Assembly (NCBI GenBank): GCA_018711775.1
Contig: DVHV01000153.1
Location: 1-10,021 of the forward strand
Length of the DNA: 10,021 nucleotides
Reading direction: 5' to 3'
From: Candidatus Onthocola stercoravium
GTDB taxonomy: Bacteria > Bacillota_I > Bacilli_A > RF39 > UBA660
Part shown: in pieces, positions 1 through 6,908 of the stretch
Layout of the letters: each line of letters opens with the position of its first letter
How positions within the stretch are numbered: position 1 is the first letter of the stretch
Notes under the pieces: generated by a model
Told to the model about the DNA's origin: nothing
The model's input: the letters and a program-made list of their open reading frames with translations, nothing else
Databases searched by the model: none
Program-made: the position numbers and the translations under genes

Positions 1-34
1 CCATAAAAATTTACTCTTGACAAATCTTAGAATG

Positions 35-361
35 TCATTTATCTCCGCTATTTGCTTCTACTATTACTCTTTTTGTGTTATCATCCCAAGCAATAGAACT
101 ACCATTTTCACAACTTGATAACTCTGTATTAAAAATATAACCGTCAGTAGGCCACGTTGTATCATTAGATACTTGATATTCACCACTACCTGATGATGTT
201 TCATACATCATTGTTAAAGCATTAGAACTAACAATTCTATTATTACTTATACTACCACTTTCAAATATTACTTTATCATTATCACTATAAAACAAAGTAA
301 CTATGGATACTATTAAAACAAACATAATCAAGCTACTTAAAATTAATATTTTTTTCTTCAT
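35..361 (-). CDS. Small membrane-anchored/secreted protein, probably truncated at its C-terminus
   Basis: A 108-residue product that begins MKKK, followed by a hydrophobic segment at about residues 5-25, so it is an uncleaved membrane anchor or signal peptide with the rest outside the cell. The outer part is rich in Ser, Thr, Asn and Gly and contains ALTMMYET, GSGEY, TWPTDGYIFN and a single cysteine (C84) in SSCENGS. The start is supported by an AGAGGTG ribosome site just upstream; a TGCTATTAT extended -10 at 378-386 is possible but leaves a very short leader. From memory, similar surface proteins of gut Firmicutes continue after the final DK with a second cysteine and an aromatic strand. Here a TGA follows DK, and one base removed after it would restore an open frame (C-I-L-R-F) to the window edge. 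Function unknown; a surface or pilin-like role is only a guess. Confidence 0.6.
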   Translation of the reverse strand: MKKKILILSSLIMFVLIVSIVTLFYSDNDKVIFESGSISNNRIVSSNALTMMYETSSGSGEYQVSNDTTWPTDGYIFNTELSSCENGSSIAWDDNTKRVIVEANSGDK

Positions 362-495
362 ATCACACCTCTAAAATATAATAGCAAATAGAAATTAAAT
401 TTTATGTCGAACCGTGTATTATTTTTAATATATTGGTAATACTATCTACTGTATAATAAAATTATAAATAAATAATAATTTCTTTAAAAGTAATC

Positions 496-549
496 AAAAT
501 GATATCATATTGACTACTAGTAAAAATGCTATCACATTGGTATCATTTT
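496..549. promoter_or_regulatory. Candidate operator with inverted TATCA/TGATA boxes
   Basis: A perfect 9-base inverted repeat has arms AAAATGATA (496-504) and TATCATTTT (541-549). The left arm overlaps the palindrome ATGATATCAT (499-508), and a further TATCA lies at 530-534. Related boxes also sit at both flanking start codons (361-365 and 567-571). Ribbon-helix-helix repressors commonly bind such short repeated boxes in front of their own gene, so this is a plausible autoregulatory site for the regulator starting at 571. Binding is inferred, not shown. Confidence 0.4.
538..546 (+). promoter_or_regulatory. Extended -10 element for the ribbon-helix-helix gene
   Basis: TGGTATCAT fits the extended -10 pattern TGnTATAAT with one mismatch. 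It would start transcription near 553, leaving a short leader that contains the GGTGGTG ribosome site before the ATG at 571. No good -35 lies at the usual distance. The element falls inside the right arm of the candidate operator, as expected for autorepression. Confidence 0.35.
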
Positions 550-570
550 ATAAGAAGTTGGTGGTGTGAT

Positions 571-750
571 ATGAAAACATTTAATCCATATCCGTTAAGA
601 ATTGACGAAGAATTAATGGAGGAATTAAAAGAGATGGCTGAAGCCCATTCTCGTAGTGTAAATAAGGAAATTGAATATTTAGTAAAAGAAGCTGTAAAAA
701 AATACAGACAAACTAAAGATGATGATAAGCCCAAGAAAAAGACAAGTTAA
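571..750 (+). CDS. Arc/MetJ-type ribbon-helix-helix DNA-binding protein
   Basis: A 59-residue protein whose sequence fits the Arc-like ribbon-helix-helix fold. A short beta strand (PYPLRID, about residues 6-12) is followed by a first helix (EELMEELKEMAEAHS), a turn with the typical S-V-N-K-E (29-33), and a second helix (IEYLVKEAVKKYRQ). The tail is basic (DDKPKKKTS). Such proteins dimerise, insert the paired strands into the major groove and usually act as small repressors, alone or as antitoxins. The ATG at 571 is preferred over an upstream ATG at 526 because GGTGGTGTGAT directly precedes it and the fold starts there. No toxin gene adjoins it: the next gene is gatB, pointing the other way. 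It probably controls itself and perhaps the divergent gene at 35-361 through the repeated boxes between them. Confidence 0.85.
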   Translation: MKTFNPYPLRIDEELMEELKEMAEAHSRSVNKEIEYLVKEAVKKYRQTKDDDKPKKKTS

Positions 751-772
751 TTAATTATCTAACTTGTCTTTT
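737..772. terminator. Bidirectional intrinsic terminator formed by two gene ends
   Basis: A perfect 13-base inverted repeat has arms AAAAGACAAGTTA (737-749) and TAACTTGTCTTTT (760-772) around a 10-base loop. A/T tracts at both outer ends give a U-run for transcripts in either direction. The left arm is made of the last codons and stop of the regulator gene, the right arm of the last codons of gatB. Confidence 0.85.
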
Positions 773-2181
773 AATATTTCTTTAGTGATTACTGGATTAG
801 CTTTTCCCCTAGTTTCTTTCATAACTTGACCAACAAAATAATCAAAAAGATTGGTTTTACCATTTTTATACTGTTCTATTTGTCCAGGATTATTTTCTAA
901 TATTGCATCAATTATTATTTCAATTTCACCTCTATCAGTTATTTGAGTTGTATCTTTATTGATATATGTCTTAGGTTCTTTTTCTTCTTCTAGAGATTTA
1001 AAAAATATTTCTTTAGCTTGTTTTGAAGAAATAGTACCTTTTACTTGTTCATCAATTAACTGTTTCAATAATTTTGGCTTTAAATAAAATTCCTTTAATG
1101 TTATATCGCATTTACTTAAATAAGCAATTATTTGTACTATTAACCAATTCGCAGCAGTTTTAGAATCCATTCCTAATTTAACACATTCTTCAAAATAATC
1201 AGCATAGTCTTTTTCTTTTATTATAATATTTGCATCATACTCTGATAAACCAAAGTCATTTATATACATGGCTTTTCTTTCTCTAGGCAACATTGGAATT
1301 GAAGCTTTTATTTCTTTTAACCAATCCTTATCAATTTTATATTTAGGAATATTTGGTTCAACAAAATATTTATAATCTATTGCATCAACTTTACTACGCA
1401 TCCTTATTGTTGTACCGGTTTCTTCATCAAATCTTCTAGTTTCTTGTTCTACTTCATCATAACGTCCAGCATCTTTTAATTCTGATTGTCTTTTTATTTC
1501 ATATTCTATAGCATCATATACATTGCTAAAAGAATTAATATTTTTCATTTCGACTTTAGTTCCTAATTCCGTTGCATTATAATCCATTATTGAAACATTG
1601 ACATCACATCTAATTTGTCCTTTTTTGGGATCAGCATCTGAAATTCCACAATATTGATAAATTCTACGCATTGTTTCTAGAAAAGCAACTGCTTCATCAG
1701 CTGAACTTAAGCACGGTTCAGTAACTAACTCTAAAAGAGGTACACCAGCCCTATTATAATCAATCAAAGATGCATCACTATAATGATCTAAGGAAGCTGA
1801 ATCCTCTTCTAAATGGATATCGTGAATTAAAACCTCTTTTTCATAACCATCACATTCTATAGTAATACTTCCATCAACTCCAACAGGGTCATGCATTTGG
1901 GTAATTTGATATCCTTTAGGCAAATCCGGATAGTAATAATTTTTACGATCAAAATACATATATTCCGGCTGCTTACAACCTAAAACCATACTCATCATTA
2001 AGGCTTTTCTAACGCATTCTTTATTAACAACTGGCAAAGTTCCTGGAAAAGCCATATCTATAGGTCTTACATTATCATTAGCAATTTCATTATAAGAGTT
2101 ACGTGCACTAGAAAATACTTTAGAATTACTTTTTAATTCACAGTGCATTTCCAAACCAATTACTGCTTTATATTTATTCAT
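751..2181 (-). CDS. gatB: Glutamyl-tRNA(Gln)/aspartyl-tRNA(Asn) amidotransferase subunit B
   Basis: A 476-residue GatB, the usual length. It binds the mischarged tRNA and, with ATP, phosphorylates the tRNA-bound Glu (or Asp) so that ammonia from GatA can amidate it, in the cytoplasm. Recognisable blocks are VIGLEMHCELKS at the N-terminus, MAFPGTLP (43-50), RKNYYYPDLPKGYQI (79-93), HLEED (123-127), DYNRAGVPLLELVTEP (141-156), RCDVNVSI and VEMKNINSF. The C-terminal third is the helical YqeY-like tRNA-binding domain, with the late motif VMKETRGKANP. The GLEMH and HLEED blocks carry the metal and ATP site in this family. The start at 2181 is chosen over 2196 because GGGGTG lies five bases before it and the protein then begins like other GatB proteins; it overlaps gatA by 8 bases. 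It is the last gene of the operon. Confidence 0.97.
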   Translation of the reverse strand: MNKYKAVIGLEMHCELKSNSKVFSSARNSYNEIANDNVRPIDMAFPGTLPVVNKECVRKALMMSMVLGCKQPEYMYFDRKNYYYPDLPKGYQITQMHDPVGVDGSITIECDGYEKEVLIHDIHLEEDSASLDHYSDASLIDYNRAGVPLLELVTEPCLSSADEAVAFLETMRRIYQYCGISDADPKKGQIRCDVNVSIMDYNATELGTKVEMKNINSFSNVYDAIEYEIKRQSELKDAGRYDEVEQETRRFDEETGTTIRMRSKVDAIDYKYFVEPNIPKYKIDKDWLKEIKASIPMLPRERKAMYINDFGLSEYDANIIIKEKDYADYFEECVKLGMDSKTAANWLIVQIIAYLSKCDITLKEFYLKPKLLKQLIDEQVKGTISSKQAKEIFFKSLEEEKEPKTYINKDTTQITDRGEIEIIIDAILENNPGQIEQYKNGKTNLFDYFVGQVMKETRGKANPVITKEILKDKLDN

Positions 2182-3631
2182 TTGGGCACCCCGCAATCAT
2201 TCCTTTATAATCCATAGTTGATTCCAAAGCATAAGCAATATTTAAAACATTTTCATCCATCTTACAATTACCCGTTATATTTATTCCTACTGGAAGTCCA
2301 TCGATAAAACCATCAGGAATAGTAATTGATGGAAAACCTCCGAAATTACCTATTTGTAAATGTTCTTCAAGAATTGCTGTATTATTACTTGTTAGTTCAT
2401 CTTTAGATCCATCGATATATGGGGCAACCCCAGCAGATACCGGTAATATTAAGGCATCATAAGATGCAAATAATTGCTTCATTTTATCGACAATTAATCT
2501 TCTTACTCTCTGAGCATTAACAAAATATCTTTCTTGATTTTCTTTTTGTAAGATATACGAACCAATTACAAATCTTCTTTTAATAAGCGGAGAAAATCCT
2601 TTAGTCCGATGATCTTTTGCTAATTTTTCAAAACTATCTCCATACCCCCTAGGTCCAAAAATAATTCCTGTTAAATTCGACATATTACTAGTAGCTTCAG
2701 CACAAGATAAGCATACATAAACACTAGGAATAGCCTTTAAAAGTTCTTGATCAAATGATACTTCCTCAATACTAACCCCAATATCACGCAATTTGTTTAA
2801 TGCTTCATTAAATATTTCTAAATGTCTTTTAAGTTCATTAGATGCATCTGGATAATTTTTTATATCCACTATTTCTTTTATGTAGAAAAGTTTCTTGCCT
2901 TTAACATTACCATCAATCGAATCATATAAATGAATATTACTAGAGTCCCAACTAGTTTGGTCGTTTTTATCAATTCCTTTCATCGCATCAACTACTATTG
3001 CAGCATCTTTGACGCTACGAGTTAAGACACCGCAAGTATCTAAACTTGATGCAAATGGAAATAATCCATATCTCGAAATCATCCCATAAGTTGGTTTGTA
3101 TCCAACAATTCCACAAAAAGCTGCGGGTTTACGAATAGAGTCCCCGGTGTCACTTCCTAAAGCATATGGATATACTCCAGCTGCAACAGCTGCAGCAGAA
3201 CCACTAGAAGAACCAGCACACATTCTTTTTGTATCCCATGGATTACGAATAACACCAGTGTGAGCAGTCGTTCCAGTTCCCCCCATACCAAATTCATCTA
3301 AAGCAGTTTTATTAACAGCAACTGCTCCGTGTTTTTTTAAATTAGCAACTGCTGTAGCATCAAAAAATGGCACATAATCTTTTAACGTATTACTTGAACC
3401 AGTAGATAAAATATCTTTAGTAGAATAATTATCTTTAATCCCATAAGGAATACCTGAAAGTAAGTCATCAGTTATTTTTTCACATGAAGCATTATCCATG
3501 ATAGTTACAAAAGCATTGCATTTTTCTTGTATTTCATGCGATTTTTTTATAGATTCTTTTACTATTTCTTCACTAGTAATTTCCCCACTTTTAAGCATAT
3601 CATGTAACTTTTCGATTCCCAAACTAGTCAT
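2174..3631 (-). CDS. gatA: Glutamyl-tRNA(Gln)/aspartyl-tRNA(Asn) amidotransferase subunit A
   Basis: A 485-residue amidase-signature protein, the GatCAB subunit that hydrolyses glutamine and passes ammonia to GatB. The Lys-Ser-Ser catalytic triad can be placed as K66 (in GIKDN), the cis-Ser S141 (in AGSSSGSAAAVAAG) and nucleophile S165 (in SDTGDSIRKPA). The spacing of 99 residues from K66 to S165 and 24 from S141 to S165 matches the family. Two positions differ from the usual signature: the second Gly of GGSSGGS is Ser, and TGGSIRQPA reads TGDSIRKPA, with Asp next to the nucleophile. All three catalytic residues are kept, so it is probably active. The start codon overlaps the gatC stop (TAATG) and is preceded by GGTGGTGGGAT inside gatC, so translation is likely coupled. 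Confidence 0.97.
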   Translation of the reverse strand: MTSLGIEKLHDMLKSGEITSEEIVKESIKKSHEIQEKCNAFVTIMDNASCEKITDDLLSGIPYGIKDNYSTKDILSTGSSNTLKDYVPFFDATAVANLKKHGAVAVNKTALDEFGMGGTGTTAHTGVIRNPWDTKRMCAGSSSGSAAAVAAGVYPYALGSDTGDSIRKPAAFCGIVGYKPTYGMISRYGLFPFASSLDTCGVLTRSVKDAAIVVDAMKGIDKNDQTSWDSSNIHLYDSIDGNVKGKKLFYIKEIVDIKNYPDASNELKRHLEIFNEALNKLRDIGVSIEEVSFDQELLKAIPSVYVCLSCAEATSNMSNLTGIIFGPRGYGDSFEKLAKDHRTKGFSPLIKRRFVIGSYILQKENQERYFVNAQRVRRLIVDKMKQLFASYDALILPVSAGVAPYIDGSKDELTSNNTAILEEHLQIGNFGGFPSITIPDGFIDGLPVGINITGNCKMDENVLNIAYALESTMDYKGMIAGCPNE

Positions 3632-3927
3632 TATCCCACCACCTTTGGCACTTTTATTTCTCTATCTTCATAAGAATCACAATTTTTAAGCAAATCTTCA
3701 ATAGGAATTGATTCTTCCACTTCATCACTTCTTAAAACAAATTCAAAATCATCTAATGCGTGTGTCATTGGTTCAACTTCACTTATATTTGGGATATTGG
3801 CAATAATTTGCATATTTTCATCAATTATATCAAATTCTTTTAAAACTAATTCATTTTCTTCTGGAGTTAAACCGATAAGCAATTTATCAGCATAACTATC
3901 AACCATTTCTTTTGTGAATTTACTCAT
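3631..3927 (-). CDS. gatC: Glutamyl-tRNA(Gln)/aspartyl-tRNA(Asn) amidotransferase subunit C
   Basis: A 98-residue GatC, normal in length. It is the small subunit that wraps around the GatA-GatB interface and stabilises the complex. Seen in the sequence are the N-terminal helical part with KLLIGLTPEE, a second helix around FDIIDENMQII, and the conserved central I-x-x-V-x-P-M-T-H (SEVEPMTHALDD). The C-terminal part ends in DREIKVPKVVG, where family members carry a similar V-P-x-V/I-x tail. A strong AAGGAG ribosome site lies about six bases before the ATG. It is the first gene of the gatCAB block; its stop overlaps the gatA start by one base. Confidence 0.95.
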   Translation of the reverse strand: MSKFTKEMVDSYADKLLIGLTPEENELVLKEFDIIDENMQIIANIPNISEVEPMTHALDDFEFVLRSDEVEESIPIEDLLKNCDSYEDREIKVPKVVG

Positions 3928-3956
3928 TATTTTCTCCTTCTTTTGTAATTTTATAT

Positions 3957-4093
3957 TTATTGTCTTGATTCTCTATTTAATTCCTCACTACGACTTACCA
4001 GTTCTTTTTCGATTTCAATCTCTAACATACTTTTAAATTTTCTAGTTCTAAACTTCCTAAGGCTTCTACAATAGCTTCTTTATTTTCATTCAT
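3957..4093 (-). pseudogene. Small unrecognised gene, frameshifted
   Basis: The 158 bases between the kinase-like gene and gatC are not plain spacer. An ATG at 4093 overlaps the kinase stop (ATGAATGA) and reads MNENKEAIVEALGSLELEN, but stops at 4022 after 23 residues. A second frame continues to 3957 as FKSMLEIEIEKELVSRSEELNRESRQ. Adding a single A to the run AAAA near 4036-4039 joins the two into a 45-residue, highly charged, probably helical protein that would fit snugly between its neighbours. Either a real frameshift or a sequence error could explain this. I do not recognise the family. Confidence 0.45.
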
Positions 4094-4640
4094 CTTTACA
4101 CAAGTTTTCTAATAAATCACTTATTTTTTGATGAAATTCATCAATTGTGCCATTATTATCTATATAATAATCGGCATATGCTATTGGTCCAGCTTTAGCA
4201 ATATTTTCAATTTCTGTAATATCTCTTCTTATTGCTTCTTCTTTTTTAAGTGGCCTTTCTACTCTAGATTCTAACCTTTTATAACGCAATTCTTTATCAG
4301 CAACAATTGCTATTGTAATTACTTGACTGCCAAATTTTTCTTCAACTATTTTTAGCTCATCCCAAGAATAAAGACTTTCTACAACTACATTTGCTTCTGC
4401 AACTAACTTCTCTAATTTCGGTAAATTAAGAGTTGCAAAGACTCCCATACCACCATCACGACGCAACCTTTCTCGCATCATTCGTTCATTTTCTGGAGTA
4501 ACTTCTAATCCTTCTTCTTGTAATTTTTCAAAAGTTATGGCACCAAAATATATTCTTTTATAGCCCATCTTTTCAATATAATCACAAGCAACAGATTTAC
4601 CAACCCCACACATACCAACTACAACAATAATTTTATTCAT
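4086..4640 (-). CDS. P-loop nucleotide kinase-like protein (dephospho-CoA kinase/UPF0200-like)
   Basis: A 184-residue P-loop protein with a Walker A motif GMCGVGKS at residues 9-16 and a Walker B-like strand NVVVES (84-89). The pattern ENERMMRERLRRDGG (50-64) and the downstream KRLESR lid-like segment resemble the dephospho-CoA kinase/UPF0200 group of small nucleotide kinases, known best from archaea. ATP binding is well supported; the phosphate acceptor cannot be told from the sequence, and it is unlikely to be the cell's ordinary CoaE. The start overlaps the stop of the upstream gene by 8 bases, with AAGGAG about 11 bases before it, so translation is probably coupled. Its place among tRNA-charging genes suggests co-expression, not necessarily a tRNA role. 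Confidence 0.75.
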   Translation of the reverse strand: MNKIIVVVGMCGVGKSVACDYIEKMGYKRIYFGAITFEKLQEEGLEVTPENERMMRERLRRDGGMGVFATLNLPKLEKLVAEANVVVESLYSWDELKIVEEKFGSQVITIAIVADKELRYKRLESRVERPLKKEEAIRRDITEIENIAKAGPIAYADYYIDNNGTIDEFHQKISDLLENLCKDE

Positions 4641-5508
4641 TATCTGTTTTTCTCCTTTTTAAGCAAAAATCTTCTATAACCTTCATTTCTTCTTCAGTAT
4701 CCGGAACCCAAATATCACGTTTGCCATCAGATATTTTAAGAAGACGAGTAAATTTCGTTTGATATACCATAGCCCCCTTTAAATCAATATAATAATCTTC
4801 ATCCAAACTACTAGCCCTAACTAACATATCAAGTAGGTTATTTGCCTCATAATCACATAACTCAGGAAACCTTTGAAACTCACTTATAATGGCTTTTTCA
4901 TATAAATTAGTATCACTATAGCCACGATAGTTTCTATAAGTAGCATTACCAAATGTAGCATCCCAAGCATAAATATCTTTATTTCTATCAAGAATATTAC
5001 CATAAGTATCATATAAAGCATAAGAATTATCTTCACTATCTTTAATAATATAATAACCATTTAGTAAACTTTTAACAACATTGGCAGTATTAATTGGTTG
5101 AATAATAACAGTATCTGGAGTAACTACAACGTCACAATTTCCTGAAGTACTTTGAAAACTAATCACTTCTCCAACATAATCAATTTTATCTAAATTATCA
5201 ATGACTACTTGACCATTAGCATTCATTATCTTATATTGATTATCACCGGCAATAACAAAATATTTTTTACCAATTCTATCAATTATTTTGCCATCAATAT
5301 CTAAAACATTACCTGCTTCATCAATTAAATTAAGGTTTCTAGCAAACATTAAAGAATATTTACCATCAGTAGTTAATACAAATGGAGCATTATCCATAAT
5401 TTTCTTATAACTATCTTCAACATTTTCTGGAGTTAAAAAGACAAACCATGGATTCTTGCTTGCCTTTAATCCATTTGAAGTTTCTAAATCTTTAGTAATA
5501 CTTAACAT
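4633..5508 (-). CDS. Unrecognised 291-residue cytoplasmic protein with WG-like beta repeats
   Basis: I do not recognise this protein. It has no signal peptide or membrane segment, so it is probably cytoplasmic. The first two thirds look all-beta, with loosely repeated units of an aromatic strand followed by an N/D-G turn: YSLMFARNLNLIDEAGNVL (51-69), YKIMNANGQVVID (92-104) and YALYDTYGNILD (163-174). These resemble WG-type repeats but lack the defining Trp-Gly. The last 100 residues look helical and charged. GAAGGTGAAATA before the ATG is a good ribosome site, and the gene begins 11 bases after asnS and overlaps the kinase-like gene by 8 bases, so it is a firm operon member. A link with the kinase-like partner is possible from the overlap alone. 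Confidence 0.75.
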   Translation of the reverse strand: MLSITKDLETSNGLKASKNPWFVFLTPENVEDSYKKIMDNAPFVLTTDGKYSLMFARNLNLIDEAGNVLDIDGKIIDRIGKKYFVIAGDNQYKIMNANGQVVIDNLDKIDYVGEVISFQSTSGNCDVVVTPDTVIIQPINTANVVKSLLNGYYIIKDSEDNSYALYDTYGNILDRNKDIYAWDATFGNATYRNYRGYSDTNLYEKAIISEFQRFPELCDYEANNLLDMLVRASSLDEDYYIDLKGAMVYQTKFTRLLKISDGKRDIWVPDTEEEMKVIEDFCLKRRKTDNE

Positions 5509-5519
5509 TATTTCACCTT

Positions 5520-6890
5520 CTAAAAATCACAATTACCTGGAGTACGATAATACGGAATTACATCACGAATATTATCCATACCAGTTATATACATTACTAA
5601 TCTTTCAAAACCTAAACCAAACCCTGAATGAACACATGTACCATATTTTCGTAAATTTACATACCAATACATATCGCTTGGATTCATATCAAGTTCTTGC
5701 ATTCTAGCAACTAATTTATCATAATTCTCTTCTCTTTGTGAACCACCTATAAGTTCTCCAACCCCCGGAACTTCTAGGTCAACTGCAGCAACTGTCTTTC
5801 CATCAGCATTTTGTTTCATATAAAATGCTTTAATATCCTTTGGCCAATTTGTAATAAACACAGGGCCATCAAAATATTCTGTTATATATTTTTCATGTTC
5901 TTTAGCAATATCTTCACCATATTCAGGATTAAATTCCCATTTTTGATCAGCTTTTTTTAATATTGTTATTACTTCTTCATGCGTAACTCTAGCAAATTTA
6001 CTATTTACTAACTTAGTCAATTTAGCAATTAAGCCTTTTTCAACAAATTTATCTAAAAATTCCATTTCATCTTTGCCAATTGTAAGGCAATAATTAATAA
6101 CATACTTTAGCATATCCTCTTCAACATCCATAAGACCATTGATATCACAAAAAGCTATTTCTGGTTCAATCATCCAAAACTCAGACATATGAGTCTTAGT
6201 ATTAGAATTTTCAGCTCTAAAAGTTGGCCCAAAAGTGTAAATTTTAGAAAAAGCCATAGCGAAAGTTTCACCTTCAAGTTGACCTGATACCGTAAGACCG
6301 GCTTTTTTACCAAAAAAGTCTTTATCATATTCTACTTTACCACTTTTAGCAATGCGGTCTAAATCAAGGGTCGTAACTTGAAACATTTCACCAGCACCTT
6401 CACAATCACTCGCGGTAATTATTGGAGTATTGACATAAACATAACCATTATCTGCAAAATACTTATGAATTGCTTGAGCTGCTAGAGAACGAATTTTAAA
6501 TACAGCTTGAAACATATTAGTTCGCGCTCTTAAATATGCTTGTTCGCGCAAAAATTCTTTCGTATGCCTCTTAGGCTGAATTGGATAATCTTCGCCACAT
6601 TCACCTAAAAGTGTTATTTTACTTGCTTTAACTTCAACATCTTGGTTACCACTAGATTTAACGAGTACTCCAGTTACTTCTAGAGCACAACCTACTAATA
6701 ATTTAGATATTTCACTAAAATTATCTAAGGAAGTATCATAAACTATTTGCAAATGATTAAAACATGTTCCATCAGAAAAATCGATAAAGCCAAATTCCTT
6801 CTGAGGGCGATGATTTCTAATCCAACCACTTACAGTTATTTTTTTATCTAATAATTCATCTTTTTTTTCTAAAGTTTCTTTAATCGTCAT
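5520..6890 (-). CDS. asnS: Asparaginyl-tRNA synthetase
   Basis: A 456-residue class IIb synthetase that attaches asparagine to tRNA-Asn. The N-terminal OB fold for the anticodon is seen as ITVSGWIRNHRPQKEFGFID (18-37). The catalytic core follows, with motif 1 around residues 130-161, motif 2 in FGPTFRAENSNTKTHMSEFW (220-239), and motif 3 in GFGLGFERLVMYITG (423-437), ending RDVIPYYRTPGNCDF. The ENSNT signature and long insert (EGAGEMFQVTTLDLD and following) mark it as AsnRS of the longer, E. coli-like subtype rather than AspRS. Its presence means asparagine can be charged directly, so the downstream GatCAB is probably used chiefly for Gln-tRNA. AAAGGA lies upstream of the ATG; the gap to hisS is only 18 bases. 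Confidence 0.96.
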   Translation of the reverse strand: MTIKETLEKKDELLDKKITVSGWIRNHRPQKEFGFIDFSDGTCFNHLQIVYDTSLDNFSEISKLLVGCALEVTGVLVKSSGNQDVEVKASKITLLGECGEDYPIQPKRHTKEFLREQAYLRARTNMFQAVFKIRSLAAQAIHKYFADNGYVYVNTPIITASDCEGAGEMFQVTTLDLDRIAKSGKVEYDKDFFGKKAGLTVSGQLEGETFAMAFSKIYTFGPTFRAENSNTKTHMSEFWMIEPEIAFCDINGLMDVEEDMLKYVINYCLTIGKDEMEFLDKFVEKGLIAKLTKLVNSKFARVTHEEVITILKKADQKWEFNPEYGEDIAKEHEKYITEYFDGPVFITNWPKDIKAFYMKQNADGKTVAAVDLEVPGVGELIGGSQREENYDKLVARMQELDMNPSDMYWYVNLRKYGTCVHSGFGLGFERLVMYITGMDNIRDVIPYYRTPGNCDF

Positions 6891-6908
6891 TTTATTTTTG
6901 TCCTTTCA

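Noticed and set aside
35..37. TGA read as tryptophan (Mycoplasma code), which would extend the left-end protein
   Set aside because: Tryptophans in conserved positions use TGG, several genes end properly at TGA, and read-through here meets a TAA after seven codons with no family-like sequence.
526..570. Longer start for the ribbon-helix-helix gene at 526
   Set aside because: The extra 15 residues lie over the likely promoter and operator, lack a ribosome site and are not part of the fold.
571..750. Antitoxin of a toxin-antitoxin pair
   Set aside because: No toxin gene follows or precedes it on the same strand; the next gene downstream is convergent gatB.
3957..4093. Spo0E-like phosphatase identity for the broken small gene
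   Set aside because: The SEELN segment only loosely recalls the S-x-x-L-D signature, and the helix-loop-helix pattern is not clear.
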